Part shown: one piece after another, positions 36,050 through 45,333 of the stretch
How positions within the stretch are numbered: the stretch's first letter is position 1
How the letters are laid out: the number at the start of each line of letters is the position of its first letter
Assembly: GCF_003344045.1 (NCBI RefSeq)
Contig: NZ_QFWX01000005.1
Coordinates: 124,001 to 188,000 of the forward strand
Reading direction: 5' to 3'
DNA from: Marinobacter vulgaris
Lineage (GTDB): Bacteria > Pseudomonadota > Gammaproteobacteria > Pseudomonadales > Oleiphilaceae
Length of the DNA stretch: 64,000 bases
Position numbers and translations under genes: made by a program
Notes under the pieces: model-generated
What the model was told of the DNA's origin: nothing
Database searches by the model: none
The model's input: only the letters and a program-made list of their open reading frames with translations

Positions 36050-37582
36050 ATGACAGATCACACCCAGAATGCACAGCCAGAGGACAACAAGCTGATTGCC
36101 GAGCGCCGCGCCAAGCTGGCCGAGATGCGCGAGCAAGGCAACGCCTTTCCCAATAACTTCCGTCGCGACGCCACCGCTGCAGAGCTACAGGCGAAATATG
36201 GCGACAAGAGCAAGGAAGAGCTGGCGGAAATGGGTATCGTGGTGGCCATTGCCGGCCGGATGATGCTGGATCGTAAGGCGTTCAAAGTGGTTCAGGACAT
36301 GACCGGCCGCATCCAGATTTATGCCTCCAAGGAGGTCCAGAAAGACACCAAGCACTGGGATCTGGGCGACATCGTGGGTGTGCGTGGTGTTCTGTGCAAG
36401 TCCGGAAAGGGCGACCTGTATGTGAGCATGGACGAGTACACTCTACTCACCAAGTCATTGCGGCCGCTGCCGGAGAAGCACAAGGGCCTGACCGATACCG
36501 AGGCCCGTTACCGTCACCGTTACGTTGACCTGATGGTGAACGAGGACAGCCGCCGGGTGTTCTATGCGCGCTCGAAGATCATCAGTGTCATGCGCCAGTA
36601 CTTTACAGACCGGGATTTCATGGAAGTGGAAACCCCGATGCTGCAGGTGATCCCGGGTGGTGCCACGGCGCGACCGTTCGTGACCCATCACAACGCCCTG
36701 GGCATCGATATGTACCTGCGCATTGCGCCGGAGCTGTTCCTCAAACGCCTGGTAGTGGGCGGCTTTGAGCGGGTGTTCGAGATTAACCGCAACTTCCGCA
36801 ATGAGGGGCTGTCCACCCGACATAATCCGGAATTCACCATGGTGGAGTTCTATCAGGCCTACGCAGACCACAATGACCTGATGGATCTGACTGAAGACAT
36901 GCTGCGCACCATCACCCAGAAGGTGCTGGGCACCACCACGGTGGTGAATACACGCACCCTGGCGAGCGGTGAGGAAGAAACCATTGAATACGACTTCGGC
37001 AAGCCGTTCGAGCGGCTGACAGTGGTGGAAGCTATTCTGCGTCACAACCCCGACATGAAGAGCGAACAGCTGGCTGATGAAGCCGGTGCCCGGCAACTGG
37101 CAAAGGATCTTGGCATCTATATCAAGAACGGCTGGGGGCTTGGCAAGGTCCAGATCGAGATTTTCGAGGCGACCGCCGAGCACCGCCTGATGCAGCCGAC
37201 GTTTATTACCGATTATCCAAAAGAAGTGTCGCCGCTCGCCCGCTGCAAGGACAATGACCCCTTTGTTACTGAGCGCTTTGAACTCTTCGTCGGCGGCCGC
37301 GAAATCGCCAACGGCTTCTCCGAGCTCAACGATGCCGAAGACCAGGCCGAACGCTTTCAGGACCAGGTGGCGGAAAAAGATGCCGGTGACGACGAAGCCA
37401 TGTTCTACGATGAAGACTACATCATGGCACTGGAATACGGCCTGCCGCCAACCGCTGGCGAAGGCATAGGCATCGACCGCCTGGCCATGCTGCTGACCGA
37501 CTCTGCCTCTATTCGCGACGTCATTCTGTTCCCGGCCATGCGCCCGGAACACAAGGCGGAAGCAAAGAAAGACGAGGGCTGA
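36050..37582 (+). CDS. lysS: lysyl-tRNA synthetase, class II
   Basis: The 510-residue enzyme has an N-terminal OB-fold anticodon-binding domain (about 65-150: [22 protein letters not shown]) and a class II core: motif 1 around FMEVETPML, motif 2 in [22 protein letters not shown] and motif 3 in [19 protein letters not shown]. It charges tRNA-Lys. It follows prfB by 52 bases and ends just before ung. Confidence 0.98.
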   Translation: MTDHTQNAQPEDNKLIAERRAKLAEMREQGNAFPNNFRRDATAAELQAKYGDKSKEELAEMGIVVAIAGRMMLDRKAFKVVQDMTGRIQIYASKEVQKDTKHWDLGDIVGVRGVLCKSGKGDLYVSMDEYTLLTKSLRPLPEKHKGLTDTEARYRHRYVDLMVNEDSRRVFYARSKIISVMRQYFTDRDFMEVETPMLQVIPGGATARPFVTHHNALGIDMYLRIAPELFLKRLVVGGFERVFEINRNFRNEGLSTRHNPEFTMVEFYQAYADHNDLMDLTEDMLRTITQKVLGTTTVVNTRTLASGEEETIEYDFGKPFERLTVVEAILRHNPDMKSEQLADEAGARQLAKDLGIYIKNGWGLGKVQIEIFEATAEHRLMQPTFITDYPKEVSPLARCKDNDPFVTERFELFVGGREIANGFSELNDAEDQAERFQDQVAEKDAGDDEAMFYDEDYIMALEYGLPPTAGEGIGIDRLAMLLTDSASIRDVILFPAMRPEHKAEAKKDEG

Positions 37583-37583
37583 C

Positions 37584-38330
37584 ATGCAGCCGGTGGAAGT
37601 ACTGGCAAACCAGCTCAAGCCCAACCGCGGCTGGTCGGAGCATCTCGGCAACGAATTCAGGCAGCCGTACATGCAACAGCTGGCTGACTTTCTGGCGGCG
37701 GAGGAACGGGCGGGAAAAACCCTGTTTCCCCCCAGCCACCTGTGCTTCAACGCCCTGAACAGCACCCCGCTGAGCCAGGTCCGCGTCGTCATCCTCGGCC
37801 AGGACCCCTACCACGGCCCCGGCCAGGCTCACGGACTGTGCTTTTCCGTGCGCCCCCACGTGGCCACGCCACCGTCATTGGTCAACATCTTCAAGGAGAT
37901 CCAGAGCGACCTAGGCATCCAGCCCTCGGATCACGGCTGCCTTCAACCCTGGGCCGACCAGGGCGTACTACTGCTCAACAGTGTCCTCACCGTCGTCCAG
38001 GGCCAGGCCGGCGCCCACCAGGGCAAAGGGTGGGAAATCTTCACTGATCGTGTTATCGAAACCATCAACCGGGAACGGCAGGGCGTGGTGTTTCTGCTCT
38101 GGGGCAGTTACGCGAAAAAGAAAGGACAACACATCGACCGCAGCAAACACCTGGTACTGGACGGCCCGCACCCGTCCCCGCTAAGCGCCTACCGCGGCTT
38201 CTTCGGCTGCAAGCACTTTTCCCGGGCCAACGAGTGGTTACAGCAAAACGGTCTACCCACCGTCGATTGGTCCTTGCCAAGCAAATCAGAGTTGCTGGAA
38301 CAATACGGGAAAAGTCAGTCCAGCTCTTAA
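37584..38330 (+). CDS. ung: uracil-DNA glycosylase, family 1
   Basis: The 248-residue enzyme has the water-activating motif [22 protein letters not shown] (catalytic Asp), the uracil-binding LLLNSVLTV, and the DNA-intercalating [18 protein letters not shown] motif with the catalytic His. It removes uracil from DNA. It starts 1 base after the lysS stop and may be co-transcribed. It is followed by the large hairpin element. Confidence 0.98.
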   Translation: MQPVEVLANQLKPNRGWSEHLGNEFRQPYMQQLADFLAAEERAGKTLFPPSHLCFNALNSTPLSQVRVVILGQDPYHGPGQAHGLCFSVRPHVATPPSLVNIFKEIQSDLGIQPSDHGCLQPWADQGVLLLNSVLTVVQGQAGAHQGKGWEIFTDRVIETINRERQGVVFLLWGSYAKKKGQHIDRSKHLVLDGPHPSPLSAYRGFFGCKHFSRANEWLQQNGLPTVDWSLPSKSELLEQYGKSQSSS

Positions 38331-38367
38331 AAGGACCGCGAAGGGCGGCCCGCAATAGAGTCTGATC

Positions 38368-38457
38368 GGCCGGAGGCGGGGGTATTTTCTCTGACAGGAA
38401 AAGGTGTCTGAGCGCAGCGAGTTCTTTTCCCGAAGAAAAATACCCCCGCCTCCGGCC
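38368..38457. repeat. long nested inverted repeat (hairpin element)
   Basis: Perfect 21-base arms lie at 38368-38388 and 38437-38457, beginning GGCCGGAGGCGGGGG and ending in TATTTT on the left arm. A second nested pair, GGAAAAG (38397-38403) and CTTTTCC (38424-38430), lies inside, with TGAGCGCAGCGAG in the loop. The element fills the space between the convergent ung and HDOD genes. Its symmetry, GC-rich arms and A/T step suggest a REP- or MITE-like dispersed repeat, or a very strong bidirectional terminator. No copy was noticed elsewhere in the window. Confidence 0.85.
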
Positions 38458-38494
38458 AGCCCCCAGTTTTTCAGGCCCCCTGGCCAGCCCCGGA

Positions 38495-39328
38495 CTATTT
38501 AAGAAGCGCCATAGCCGCTTCCATCTGCGCATTCAGATCCTCTTCCTCGCTCATATCCACCTCCGGATCCAATCCCAGCCGATCAAACGCGGAAATCGTC
38601 TTCCAGTCCACCTCCGTCCAGGGATGATCCGTACCCGCGATCAACTGCAGATTCGCTACCAACACCAGGTCCGCATAATCCGCAGCCGGTACCTCACGAT
38701 GCAAGTTGGCATATTCCAGAGGCACATTCTGCAACTCCTTCGGGAAATCCCATTTCTGCAGAATCATCGAACCAATGCGCGGGTGGATTTCCTCAATCAC
38801 ATTGTCCAGCATGATACCGCTGATCTGGATATCACGATCCTCCACATAGCGCAGAATCGGCAGTACCCCGATCAGATGCACCAACCCTGCCAGAGTCGCC
38901 TGATCGGGCTTCAGCCTGGTGTAGTGCTGCGCCAGCACATGACACACACCCGCTACCTCGGTGCTCTTCTGCCAGGTGGCCCGGAGACGCTTGTCGATCA
39001 TGTCGGATGTTGCCTGAAACATCTGTTCCATGGCCAGGCCCATGGCCAGATTGCTGGTATAGGCCATGCCAAGGCGGCTGACCGCCATGTTCAGGTTTTC
39101 AATGGCGCGACTGCCACGGAACAGAGGGCTGTTGCAGACACGGATGATCCTCGCAGAAAGCGCTGTGTCATTGCTGATGACCTTGACCAGATCCATAATC
39201 GCGGAATCTTCGTTTTCCGCAATTTCCCGAACCTGTAACGCTACTTCCGGAAGCGTCGGGAGTACAAGTTTGTCGTTATCAATGGCATCGGTGAGATCGG
39301 TTTTTATGGTTTCAACAATGTTCGACAT
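38495..39328 (-). CDS. HDOD-domain protein
   Basis: The 277-residue protein is a single HDOD domain: LPTLPEVALQVREIAENEDSAIMDLVKVISNDTALSARIIRVCNSPLFRG is typical (about 24-73), with LGMAYTSNLAMGLAMEQMF and LAGLVHLIGVLPIL following. HDOD is related to HD phosphohydrolases but lacks the full catalytic His-Asp set, and members serve in signalling. No partner domain is attached. It follows ygfZ after 117 bases and has the hairpin element downstream. Confidence 0.9.
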   Translation of the reverse strand: MSNIVETIKTDLTDAIDNDKLVLPTLPEVALQVREIAENEDSAIMDLVKVISNDTALSARIIRVCNSPLFRGSRAIENLNMAVSRLGMAYTSNLAMGLAMEQMFQATSDMIDKRLRATWQKSTEVAGVCHVLAQHYTRLKPDQATLAGLVHLIGVLPILRYVEDRDIQISGIMLDNVIEEIHPRIGSMILQKWDFPKELQNVPLEYANLHREVPAADYADLVLVANLQLIAGTDHPWTEVDWKTISAFDRLGLDPEVDMSEEEDLNAQMEAAMALLK

Positions 39329-39445
39329 AATCAGCTGTGGTCCGCCTGTTGAGGGTTACCTGGCCAGCAGAAGAATCCGGGAAGGCCAAAATTTTCAGAT
39401 ATATTAGGTACTTTATAGCAAATTTTCCGGGTTCTTCCTGTCAAC

Positions 39446-40444
39446 TTATGTATCAGACGGCCCCGACTGTTCACGTTCAGAAACCGGATAGGGCAGGGGG
39501 CGCGGAGAAAGGGTCGCGGCTGGCGCACTCTGGGGTGCAAGGCTGGCCTCTGCGGCATCGTGGCGCACCACGGCCAGAAGCTCGCCGGTGCCATCGGAAA
39601 AACGGACAGAGTTGATGACCGTGCCCACAGAACGATCCTCGTTCATGACGGCCTCTCCGGGGGCAGGCAGGTGATCAGTCTGGGCGCAGGAGAACCGGAA
39701 CAGACTTTTCTTCAGTTGCCCCAGAAAATGCATACGGGCGATCACCTCCTGCCCGGTATAGCATCCCTTTTTGAAGTGTATGCCGCCCAGGTGCTGCCAG
39801 TTCAGCATTTGCGGGACAAAGCCTTCCCTGGTGGCCGGGGTAAGTGACGCCACGCCTGCGGCGATTTCGGAGGCGCGCCAGTCGGTCAGGGTCGCCTCGG
39901 GAATGTCATCCAGTGCCTGTTTGACAGGCTCGTCAAGTGCTCCGGTCTGCCACAGCTCATAGCGGGCCATTCCTTCGGCGGTGTCCATCGTGCGCACCAG
40001 GTGGCCTCCCTGGATGACCACAGCGTCTCCTGAATCCGCCAGTCTGTCGGCTGCGTCCGGCAGCCATTGTTTGATGGCGGACTCCCCGAGCAGCCCAACA
40101 ATGCGGGCCCCGGTTTCCACTTCCATGGAAGTGCCGCGGAAAAGCATCAGGTATTTGCGTAGCTGGCTAACGGTGTCATCCGCCAGTTCTGTCGGCAGCT
40201 CCATCAGCACGTCCTCGCCATCCCTGACCAGTCTGGTCAGGCAATAGGCGCGTCCTTTCGGCGTGCACGCTGCCGCCCTTGGAGCGTGGCCCGAGGTGAC
40301 ATCATCAATCTGCTGGCTGAACTGACCCTGCAGGAACCTGTCGGTTCCCGGGCCGGCTATTCTGACGATAACGCGGTCAGAAACAGCAACGCGGGAAGGG
40401 CAGGGCAGCGGGTCGCTGGCAGCTGGATTTTCGGTGTCTGACAT
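39446..40444 (-). CDS. ygfZ: folate-binding Fe-S maintenance protein YgfZ
   Basis: The 332-residue protein belongs to the GcvT-like folate-binding family and has the diagnostic Cys motif in FKKGCYTGQEVIARM (KGCYxGQE). In E. coli, YgfZ uses tetrahydrofolate to help maintain [4Fe-4S] enzymes such as MiaB and succinate dehydrogenase. It lies 14 bases downstream of ygfX and close to sdhE, so genes for flavinylation and Fe-S upkeep are grouped here. Confidence 0.95.
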   Translation of the reverse strand: MSDTENPAASDPLPCPSRVAVSDRVIVRIAGPGTDRFLQGQFSQQIDDVTSGHAPRAAACTPKGRAYCLTRLVRDGEDVLMELPTELADDTVSQLRKYLMLFRGTSMEVETGARIVGLLGESAIKQWLPDAADRLADSGDAVVIQGGHLVRTMDTAEGMARYELWQTGALDEPVKQALDDIPEATLTDWRASEIAAGVASLTPATREGFVPQMLNWQHLGGIHFKKGCYTGQEVIARMHFLGQLKKSLFRFSCAQTDHLPAPGEAVMNEDRSVGTVINSVRFSDGTGELLAVVRHDAAEASLAPQSAPAATLSPRPLPYPVSEREQSGPSDT

Positions 40445-40458
40445 GAAGCGCTCCAGAA

Positions 40459-40959
40459 TCAGTGGGTTTTCTGAACATTGGGTGGTTGCTGGTCGGCGAC
40501 CCTGGTGGCACCGGAAGATGGCCCCAGGCGAAGCCAGACCCGCAACTGGCGGAATGCTTCCGGTGACGTGTTGGAGAGCCAGGGCGTGAGCGCAACCAGC
40601 ACAACGGGATATGTTCCGGATATGGAGCCGATACGCCGCAGTTTCAAGATTGCGAAGCTGGCGCCCATCCGGCTTTCATCGCAGGGGCTGACCGCAATCT
40701 GCGCATCGCAACCGAGGCGAACGTAAAGACGCTGGTTCTCAATACGCAAACCGGTCACTGAATTCGCGCCTGACAGCAAACCGGTCCGGCGATATTGAAA
40801 GATGGCGCCGATCACTGGGACTGTGGTCACCAGCGTTAAAGCCAGACCATGACCACTGGCGAGAATTGCCCCCAGCGCTGCCAGCAAAAGCCAGGGCAGG
40901 GCACACAGGAACGCCACCGGATGCGATGGCAAAACCTGAAGATCAATCCGGCTGGACAC
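40459..40959 (-). CDS. ygfX: YgfX-family membrane protein
   Basis: The 166-residue product has two adjacent hydrophobic segments (about 14-34 and 36-55: [33 protein letters not shown]) followed by a cytoplasmic part, the YgfX (CptA/DUF1434-like) layout. It overlaps sdhE by 17 bases, the conserved arrangement. The pair was once described as the CptAB toxin-antitoxin system, but SdhE is now known as a flavinylation factor. Sequence similarity is weak, and gene position carries much of the assignment. Confidence 0.75.
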   Translation of the reverse strand: MSSRIDLQVLPSHPVAFLCALPWLLLAALGAILASGHGLALTLVTTVPVIGAIFQYRRTGLLSGANSVTGLRIENQRLYVRLGCDAQIAVSPCDESRMGASFAILKLRRIGSISGTYPVVLVALTPWLSNTSPEAFRQLRVWLRLGPSSGATRVADQQPPNVQKTH

Positions 40960-41197
40960 GTTTGAGCATGATATCGACGATGCGCTGCAGATCCGGGTCT
41001 TCCGGGCGGCTGCGTTGCATGAACCACTCGAACATGTCGCTGTCTTCGCAGGTGATCAGTTTCTCGTAGCGGGCCTGGTCCTCTGCTGGCAAATCCCGGT
41101 AAGCCTCTTCCAGGAACGGGATCAGCAATACGTCCAGCTCCAGCATGCCGCGGCGGCTGTGCCACCACAGGCGGTTAAACTCGGTGTTATCAGACAT
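40943..41197 (-). CDS. sdhE: succinate dehydrogenase flavinylation factor SdhE
   Basis: The 84-residue helical protein has the signature [15 protein letters not shown] with RGxxE at residues 16-20, the site that contacts SdhA and allows covalent FAD attachment. [14 protein letters not shown] is the second conserved block. It lies 44 bases after nadB and overlaps ygfX. Its target SdhA is elsewhere on the genome; the neighbouring NadB is a related flavoprotein of the same superfamily but binds FAD non-covalently. Confidence 0.96.
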   Translation of the reverse strand: MSDNTEFNRLWWHSRRGMLELDVLLIPFLEEAYRDLPAEDQARYEKLITCEDSDMFEWFMQRSRPEDPDLQRIVDIMLKRVQPD

Positions 41198-41241
41198 GAA
41201 TACTCTCAGTTGCCCAGTGGGATCAGTGTGAGCCGCTCCGG

Positions 41242-42846
41242 TCAGGGAGCGGCTCGTCTATAGGTTGTCGGAACCAGTACGGTATCTTTTGCTTCGTGAA
41301 GCAGTCCCGGATAATCCAGGGTGTAATGCAGGCCACGACTTTCCCGGCGTTGCAGGGCCGAACAGATGATCAGGTCGGCAACGGTAACCAGGTTCCGCAA
41401 TTCCAGCAGATCATTGGACACCCGGTAATTGCTGTAGAACTCGCCGATTTCCCGCTCCAGAAGATCAATACGGTGTTTGGCCCGCTGCAGACGTTTGGTG
41501 GTGCGGACAATACCCACATAGTCCCACATGAAATGCCGCAGCTCGTCCCAGTTGTGGGAGATTACCACGTCCTCGTCGGAATCCCGCACCTGGCTCTCGT
41601 CCCAGTCGGGTGCGTGTGGCGGGGCCGGGATATCCGATTCCCGCCGCGCGATATCCGCGGCGGCGGCGCGGCCATAGACCAGACACTCCAGCAGCGAGTT
41701 ACTGGCCATGCGATTGGCGCCGTGCAGGCCGGTAAACGCCGCTTCGCCGACAACGTAGAGCTGGTTGATGTCGGTGCGCGCCCGTTCGTCACTGACTATG
41801 CCGCCACAGGTGTAGTGAGCCGCGGGCACCACGGGAATCGGCTCTCTGGTTATATCTATGCCAAAAGTCAGGCACTTTTCATAAATGGTCGGGAAATGAT
41901 GCCTGACGAAGTCGGCCGGTTTGTGGCTGATATCCAGGTACAGATGATCGGCCCCCAAACGCTTCATTTCGTGGTCTATGGCGCGTGCCACGATGTCCCT
42001 GGGGGCCAGCTCCCCGCGCTCATCGAACCTGTCCATGAAACGGGTGCCGTCCGGAAGCAGCAGGGTCCCCCCTTCTCCCCGCACCGCCTCGGTGATGAGG
42101 AATGACTTGGCGTGCGGGTGGTACAGGCAGGTGGGGTGGAACTGATTGAACTCCATGTTGCCTACCCGGCAGCCTGCCCGCCAGGCCATGGCGATGCCGT
42201 CTCCCGAGGCGCCATCGGGGTTGGTGGTGTAGCGGTAAGCCTTGCTGGCACCACCGGTCGCAATAATGGTGAAGCGTGCCCGGAACAGCTCGACGTGGTT
42301 GTCTTCCAGGTTGAGGATATAGGCACCTACACAGGCGTTGCCCGGCAGCGACAACTTGCGGTTGGTGATCAGGTCAACCGCAACTCTGCCGGACATCAGT
42401 GAGATGTTGGAGCGTGCCTGGGCCTGGGAGGTCAGCGTTGTGGAGACTGCATGACCAGTGGCATCGGCGGCGTGGATGATGCGCCGGTGGCTGTGTCCGC
42501 CCTCCCGTGTCAGATGATAGTGCGACTCGTCATCGCGGGTGAAAGTGACGCCGCTGTCAATCAGCCAGTCGATGCTCTCGCGGCCGTGTTCCACGGTGAA
42601 TCGCACGGCATCCTCGTGGCAGAGACCACCCCCGGCACTGAGGGTGTCGCTGATATGGTTCTCCAGGGAGTCGTCGTCGTCCAGCACTGCCGCAATGCCG
42701 CCCTGAGCCCAGAGGGTTGCACCACTGCTGATGTCAGCCTTGCTGACGACCGCGACTTGCAGGTGTTCAGGCAGATTGAGGGCAACGGTCAGACCGGCTG
42801 CGCCGCTGCCGATTATCAAGACATCGAATTCGTAGGATTGTGGCAT
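41242..42846 (-). CDS. nadB: L-aspartate oxidase
   Basis: The 534-residue flavoprotein begins [23 protein letters not shown] (FAD-binding GxGxxG) and has [78 protein letters not shown]. It oxidises aspartate to iminoaspartate, the first step of de novo NAD synthesis with NadA. I prefer the ATG at 42846 for family match; an ATG 21 bases upstream (42867) is possible and neither has a strong ribosome site. It is divergent from rpoE. Confidence 0.97.
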   Translation of the reverse strand: MPQSYEFDVLIIGSGAAGLTVALNLPEHLQVAVVSKADISSGATLWAQGGIAAVLDDDDSLENHISDTLSAGGGLCHEDAVRFTVEHGRESIDWLIDSGVTFTRDDESHYHLTREGGHSHRRIIHAADATGHAVSTTLTSQAQARSNISLMSGRVAVDLITNRKLSLPGNACVGAYILNLEDNHVELFRARFTIIATGGASKAYRYTTNPDGASGDGIAMAWRAGCRVGNMEFNQFHPTCLYHPHAKSFLITEAVRGEGGTLLLPDGTRFMDRFDERGELAPRDIVARAIDHEMKRLGADHLYLDISHKPADFVRHHFPTIYEKCLTFGIDITREPIPVVPAAHYTCGGIVSDERARTDINQLYVVGEAAFTGLHGANRMASNSLLECLVYGRAAAADIARRESDIPAPPHAPDWDESQVRDSDEDVVISHNWDELRHFMWDYVGIVRTTKRLQRAKHRIDLLEREIGEFYSNYRVSNDLLELRNLVTVADLIICSALQRRESRGLHYTLDYPGLLHEAKDTVLVPTTYRRAAP

Positions 42847-42883
42847 CGGGTTGTTATCGCAGGCCATAATGTGGAAGTGTATT

Positions 42884-42910
42884 GAACTAAACTTTGTGCC
42901 CGCTGTCTAT
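42884..42910 (+). promoter_or_regulatory. candidate sigma-E autoregulatory promoter of rpoE
   Basis: GAACTA at 42884-42889 and TCTAT at 42906-42910 are separated by 16 bases, close to the extracytoplasmic sigma-E pattern GAACTT-N16-TCTGA. The element points toward rpoE, about 135 bases before its start. The -10 differs by one or two bases, so the call rests mainly on the -35, the spacing and known autoregulation of this gene in relatives. Confidence 0.5.
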
Positions 42911-43045
42911 TTGGCTTGACGGGGTGTACCCACTGAAGCGGGCGCACCATAGCCTAATCGGACGCTGGGCAGTAGCATGATTCCACCGAAACACAGGCAA
43001 GCTGGCCGAATGGTCGCTCACTATGGAAACCCCGGTACTCCGTCC

Positions 43046-43663
43046 ATGACTGCGGATACAGAACGACACAAGGAAGAAAACAGTGAAAGCCAGACGGACC
43101 TCCAGTTGGTGAGGAAGGTCCGTCATGGTGACAGGCCTGCCTTTGACCTTCTGGTGGTCAAATACCAGTCGCGGGTAGCGTCGATCATCAGTCGTTATGT
43201 GTACGACAGTCAGGAAGTGATGGACCTGACCCAGGAAACCTTCGTCAAGGCCTATCGCGCGATAGATCGCTTTCGGGGTGACAGTGCTTTTTACACCTGG
43301 CTGTACCGGATTGCGGTGAATACGGCCAAGAATTTTCTCGAGTCCCGTGGTCGCCGTCCGCAGGGGAGTGCCGACGCTGTTGATGCTGAGAATTTCGAGG
43401 ATGGTTCAAGGCTCAGAGATAATGCGTCACCGGAAAAACTGCTGCAGCGGGACCAGTTGCAGGAGGCTCTCGGAGTGGCCATAGGCAATCTGCCGGAAGA
43501 ACTCCGGTCAGCGTTTCTGCTGAGGGAATACGACGGGCTGAGTTACGAAGATATCGCCGGAATTCTCGAGTGCCCGATTGGCACGGTCAGGTCGCGGATT
43601 TTCAGGGCACGAGATGCGGTGGATCGTCACCTTGGCCCATTATTAAACGATTCCCGAACATAG
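43046..43663 (+). CDS. rpoE: RNA polymerase sigma factor RpoE (AlgU)
   Basis: The 205-residue ECF sigma factor has region 2 (DRPAFDLLVVKYQSRVASIISRYV, VMDLTQETFVKAYRAIDRFRGDSAFYTWLYRIAVNTAKNFL) and region 4 (LPEELRSAFLLREYDGLSYEDIAGILECPIGTVRSRIFRARDAVD). It directs the envelope-stress regulon. The start at 43046 agrees with family length, but lacks a clear ribosome site; the frame runs to 42977. mucA, mucB, rseC and mucD follow, as in Pseudomonas algU. Confidence 0.97.
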   Translation: MTADTERHKEENSESQTDLQLVRKVRHGDRPAFDLLVVKYQSRVASIISRYVYDSQEVMDLTQETFVKAYRAIDRFRGDSAFYTWLYRIAVNTAKNFLESRGRRPQGSADAVDAENFEDGSRLRDNASPEKLLQRDQLQEALGVAIGNLPEELRSAFLLREYDGLSYEDIAGILECPIGTVRSRIFRARDAVDRHLGPLLNDSRT

Positions 43664-43677
43664 TGAGGTTGCATCCC

Positions 43678-44256
43678 ATGGATGATCGTCTCAAAGAAAC
43701 CCTGTCGGCAATGATGGATGACGAGGCGGACGAACTGTCTGTCCGCAGACTATTGTCGCACGCTCATCAGGATGAGGTTCGTTCCCAGTGGCAGCGTTGG
43801 CAGCAGGTCCGTGACCTGATGCATCAGGGAAACCTGGCCGATGACCGGGTTGACGTCAGTGCCGGTGTCAGGGATGCACTGGACGGTGGCCCGCAGCAGG
43901 CACCGGGTTCGGTGGCGTCGCACCGGGCTGGCAGGGAGCGGAGCTGGCACTGGCCTGCGGTGGCCATGGTGACACTGGCACTGGTCGTGGGTTTCGGCGC
44001 AGGTGCTGGTTGGGATTCCGTAGAGGATTCCACCACGATTGCCAATGCTGGCGTTCCCGCCGATCAGTCCGAGAGCCGGAACTCGGCCAGTGAGGGTGAG
44101 CCGGTACGGGAGGTCGCTCTGCAGGGTCTGGATGACGAGCAATGGGAGCAGGTAAGCCGTTATCTTCTCGAACATGCCCAGCACAACAGTGTCGGCGCAG
44201 GCCGGGGCTCGGTAGGCTACGCTCGGCTGGTAAGTGCATCCGGGCCGGGTTACTAG
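43678..44256 (+). CDS. rseA: anti-sigma-E factor RseA/MucA
   Basis: The 192-residue protein begins MDDRLKETLSAMMDDEADEL, the RseA N-domain that clamps sigma-E (about 1-80), has one membrane segment (about 100-118: WPAVAMVTLALVVGFGAGAGW) and a periplasmic C-terminal part. Regulated proteolysis by site-1 and site-2 proteases would free sigma-E. The ATG at 43678 is preceded by GAGG and lies 14 bases after rpoE, consistent with stoichiometric co-expression. Confidence 0.95.
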   Translation: MDDRLKETLSAMMDDEADELSVRRLLSHAHQDEVRSQWQRWQQVRDLMHQGNLADDRVDVSAGVRDALDGGPQQAPGSVASHRAGRERSWHWPAVAMVTLALVVGFGAGAGWDSVEDSTTIANAGVPADQSESRNSASEGEPVREVALQGLDDEQWEQVSRYLLEHAQHNSVGAGRGSVGYARLVSASGPGY

Positions 44257-44298
44257 GGCCACGATGTTATCCTGAACACGGTCGGAGTCTGATAGTTG

Positions 44299-45333
44299 AT
44301 GCGCAAAATAGTAACCCGAACCCCGGCACGGTCCCTGATCCCGGGCAGGCCCATGCTGGCCCTGCTCTCGGTTCTGGCCTTTTTTCTGGCCGGGCAGGCT
44401 TTTTCTGACACTGCCAGTAAGGACGCGGAATACTGGCTCGACCGTTTGGGTCCGGCTCTCAACATGACCTCCTACCGGGGCGTGTTTGTCTACGCCCGTG
44501 GAAACCAGGTCAGCTCCATGCAGATCGCCCACCGCTACCAGAACGGTGTTGTTGAGGAGCGCCTTGTTCCCCAGGATGGCGCCAATGGTGAAATTGTCCG
44601 CAAGGGTATGCGCGTGATTTGTGTGCTTCCGGACCACGGGCGCATCCAGCTCGACCAGGTGATTCCCTCAGGCCCTTTTGCCGAAGCGTTTTCAAGTCAG
44701 CTGATGCCGGTTAGCCGGTGGTATAAGTCGGAAGTTGCCGGTGACGATCGAATAGCGGGTTACGAGGTGGTCAAGCTCGCGCTCAATGCCAAAGACGAGC
44801 TTCGTTACAGTCATCAATTGTGGCTCGAGAAGTCCACCGGCCTGCTGGTTAAAAGCAATGTGAGCTCATCGGACGGTGAGGTTCTTGAACATTTCCAGTT
44901 CACCAGTCTCGAAATTACCGACAGTTTGTCGGACAGCGAATTTGTGATACGTACCGAGGGTACAGAGATCGAACGTGAGCTGGCGACTAAAAAGACGTCT
45001 TCCCCGGCCCCGCGAATGGACGGCTGGACTCTGGAATGGCGGCCGGACGGATTCATCCCGGCGGCGGCTCCCCGCTCCGGAAAAGGGCAGGCTGTGGCTT
45101 TTTCCGACGGTTTGGCGGCATTTTCCGTGTTCGTCGAGCCAGCGAGGGAGATGGTGATGCCTACGGGGGCATCCCGCATCGGTGCGACGACTGTTTACAT
45201 GAAACAGCTTGAAGTCGATGACGTGGACTTTTTTGTCACCGTGGTTGGTGAAATTCCTCCCACGACAGCGCGCAAGGTTGCAGAGGCTGTCAGAGTCGAC
45301 GACAGACTGGCGTTCGGGGCTATCGGACAATGA
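44299..45333 (+). CDS. rseB: sigma-E regulatory protein RseB/MucB
   Basis: The 344-residue protein has a signal peptide (MLALLSVLAFFLAGQAFSDTA) and the MucB/RseB N-terminal lipoprotein-like domain (YWLDRLGPALNMTSYRGVFVYARGNQVSSMQIAHRYQNG) with a C-terminal domain (WRPDGFIPAA ... MPTGASRIGATTVYMKQL). In the periplasm it binds RseA and shields it from proteolysis until displaced by lipopolysaccharide signals. The ATG at 44299 is preferred over a TTG directly before it. Its stop overlaps the rseC start by ATGA. Confidence 0.94.
   Translation: MRKIVTRTPARSLIPGRPMLALLSVLAFFLAGQAFSDTASKDAEYWLDRLGPALNMTSYRGVFVYARGNQVSSMQIAHRYQNGVVEERLVPQDGANGEIVRKGMRVICVLPDHGRIQLDQVIPSGPFAEAFSSQLMPVSRWYKSEVAGDDRIAGYEVVKLALNAKDELRYSHQLWLEKSTGLLVKSNVSSSDGEVLEHFQFTSLEITDSLSDSEFVIRTEGTEIERELATKKTSSPAPRMDGWTLEWRPDGFIPAAAPRSGKGQAVAFSDGLAAFSVFVEPAREMVMPTGASRIGATTVYMKQLEVDDVDFFVTVVGEIPPTTARKVAEAVRVDDRLAFGAIGQ

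Noticed and set aside
38065..38532. Arginine-rich minus-strand frame spanning the hairpin element
   Set aside because: It overlaps ung antisense and the palindrome; composition reflects the GC-rich repeat and there is no ribosome site or family resemblance.
40459..41197. CptA/CptB toxin-antitoxin pair
   Set aside because: The 84-residue protein has the RGxxE motif of SdhE, an established flavinylation factor, and the neighbours are flavin and Fe-S genes, so a toxin-antitoxin reading is not supported.
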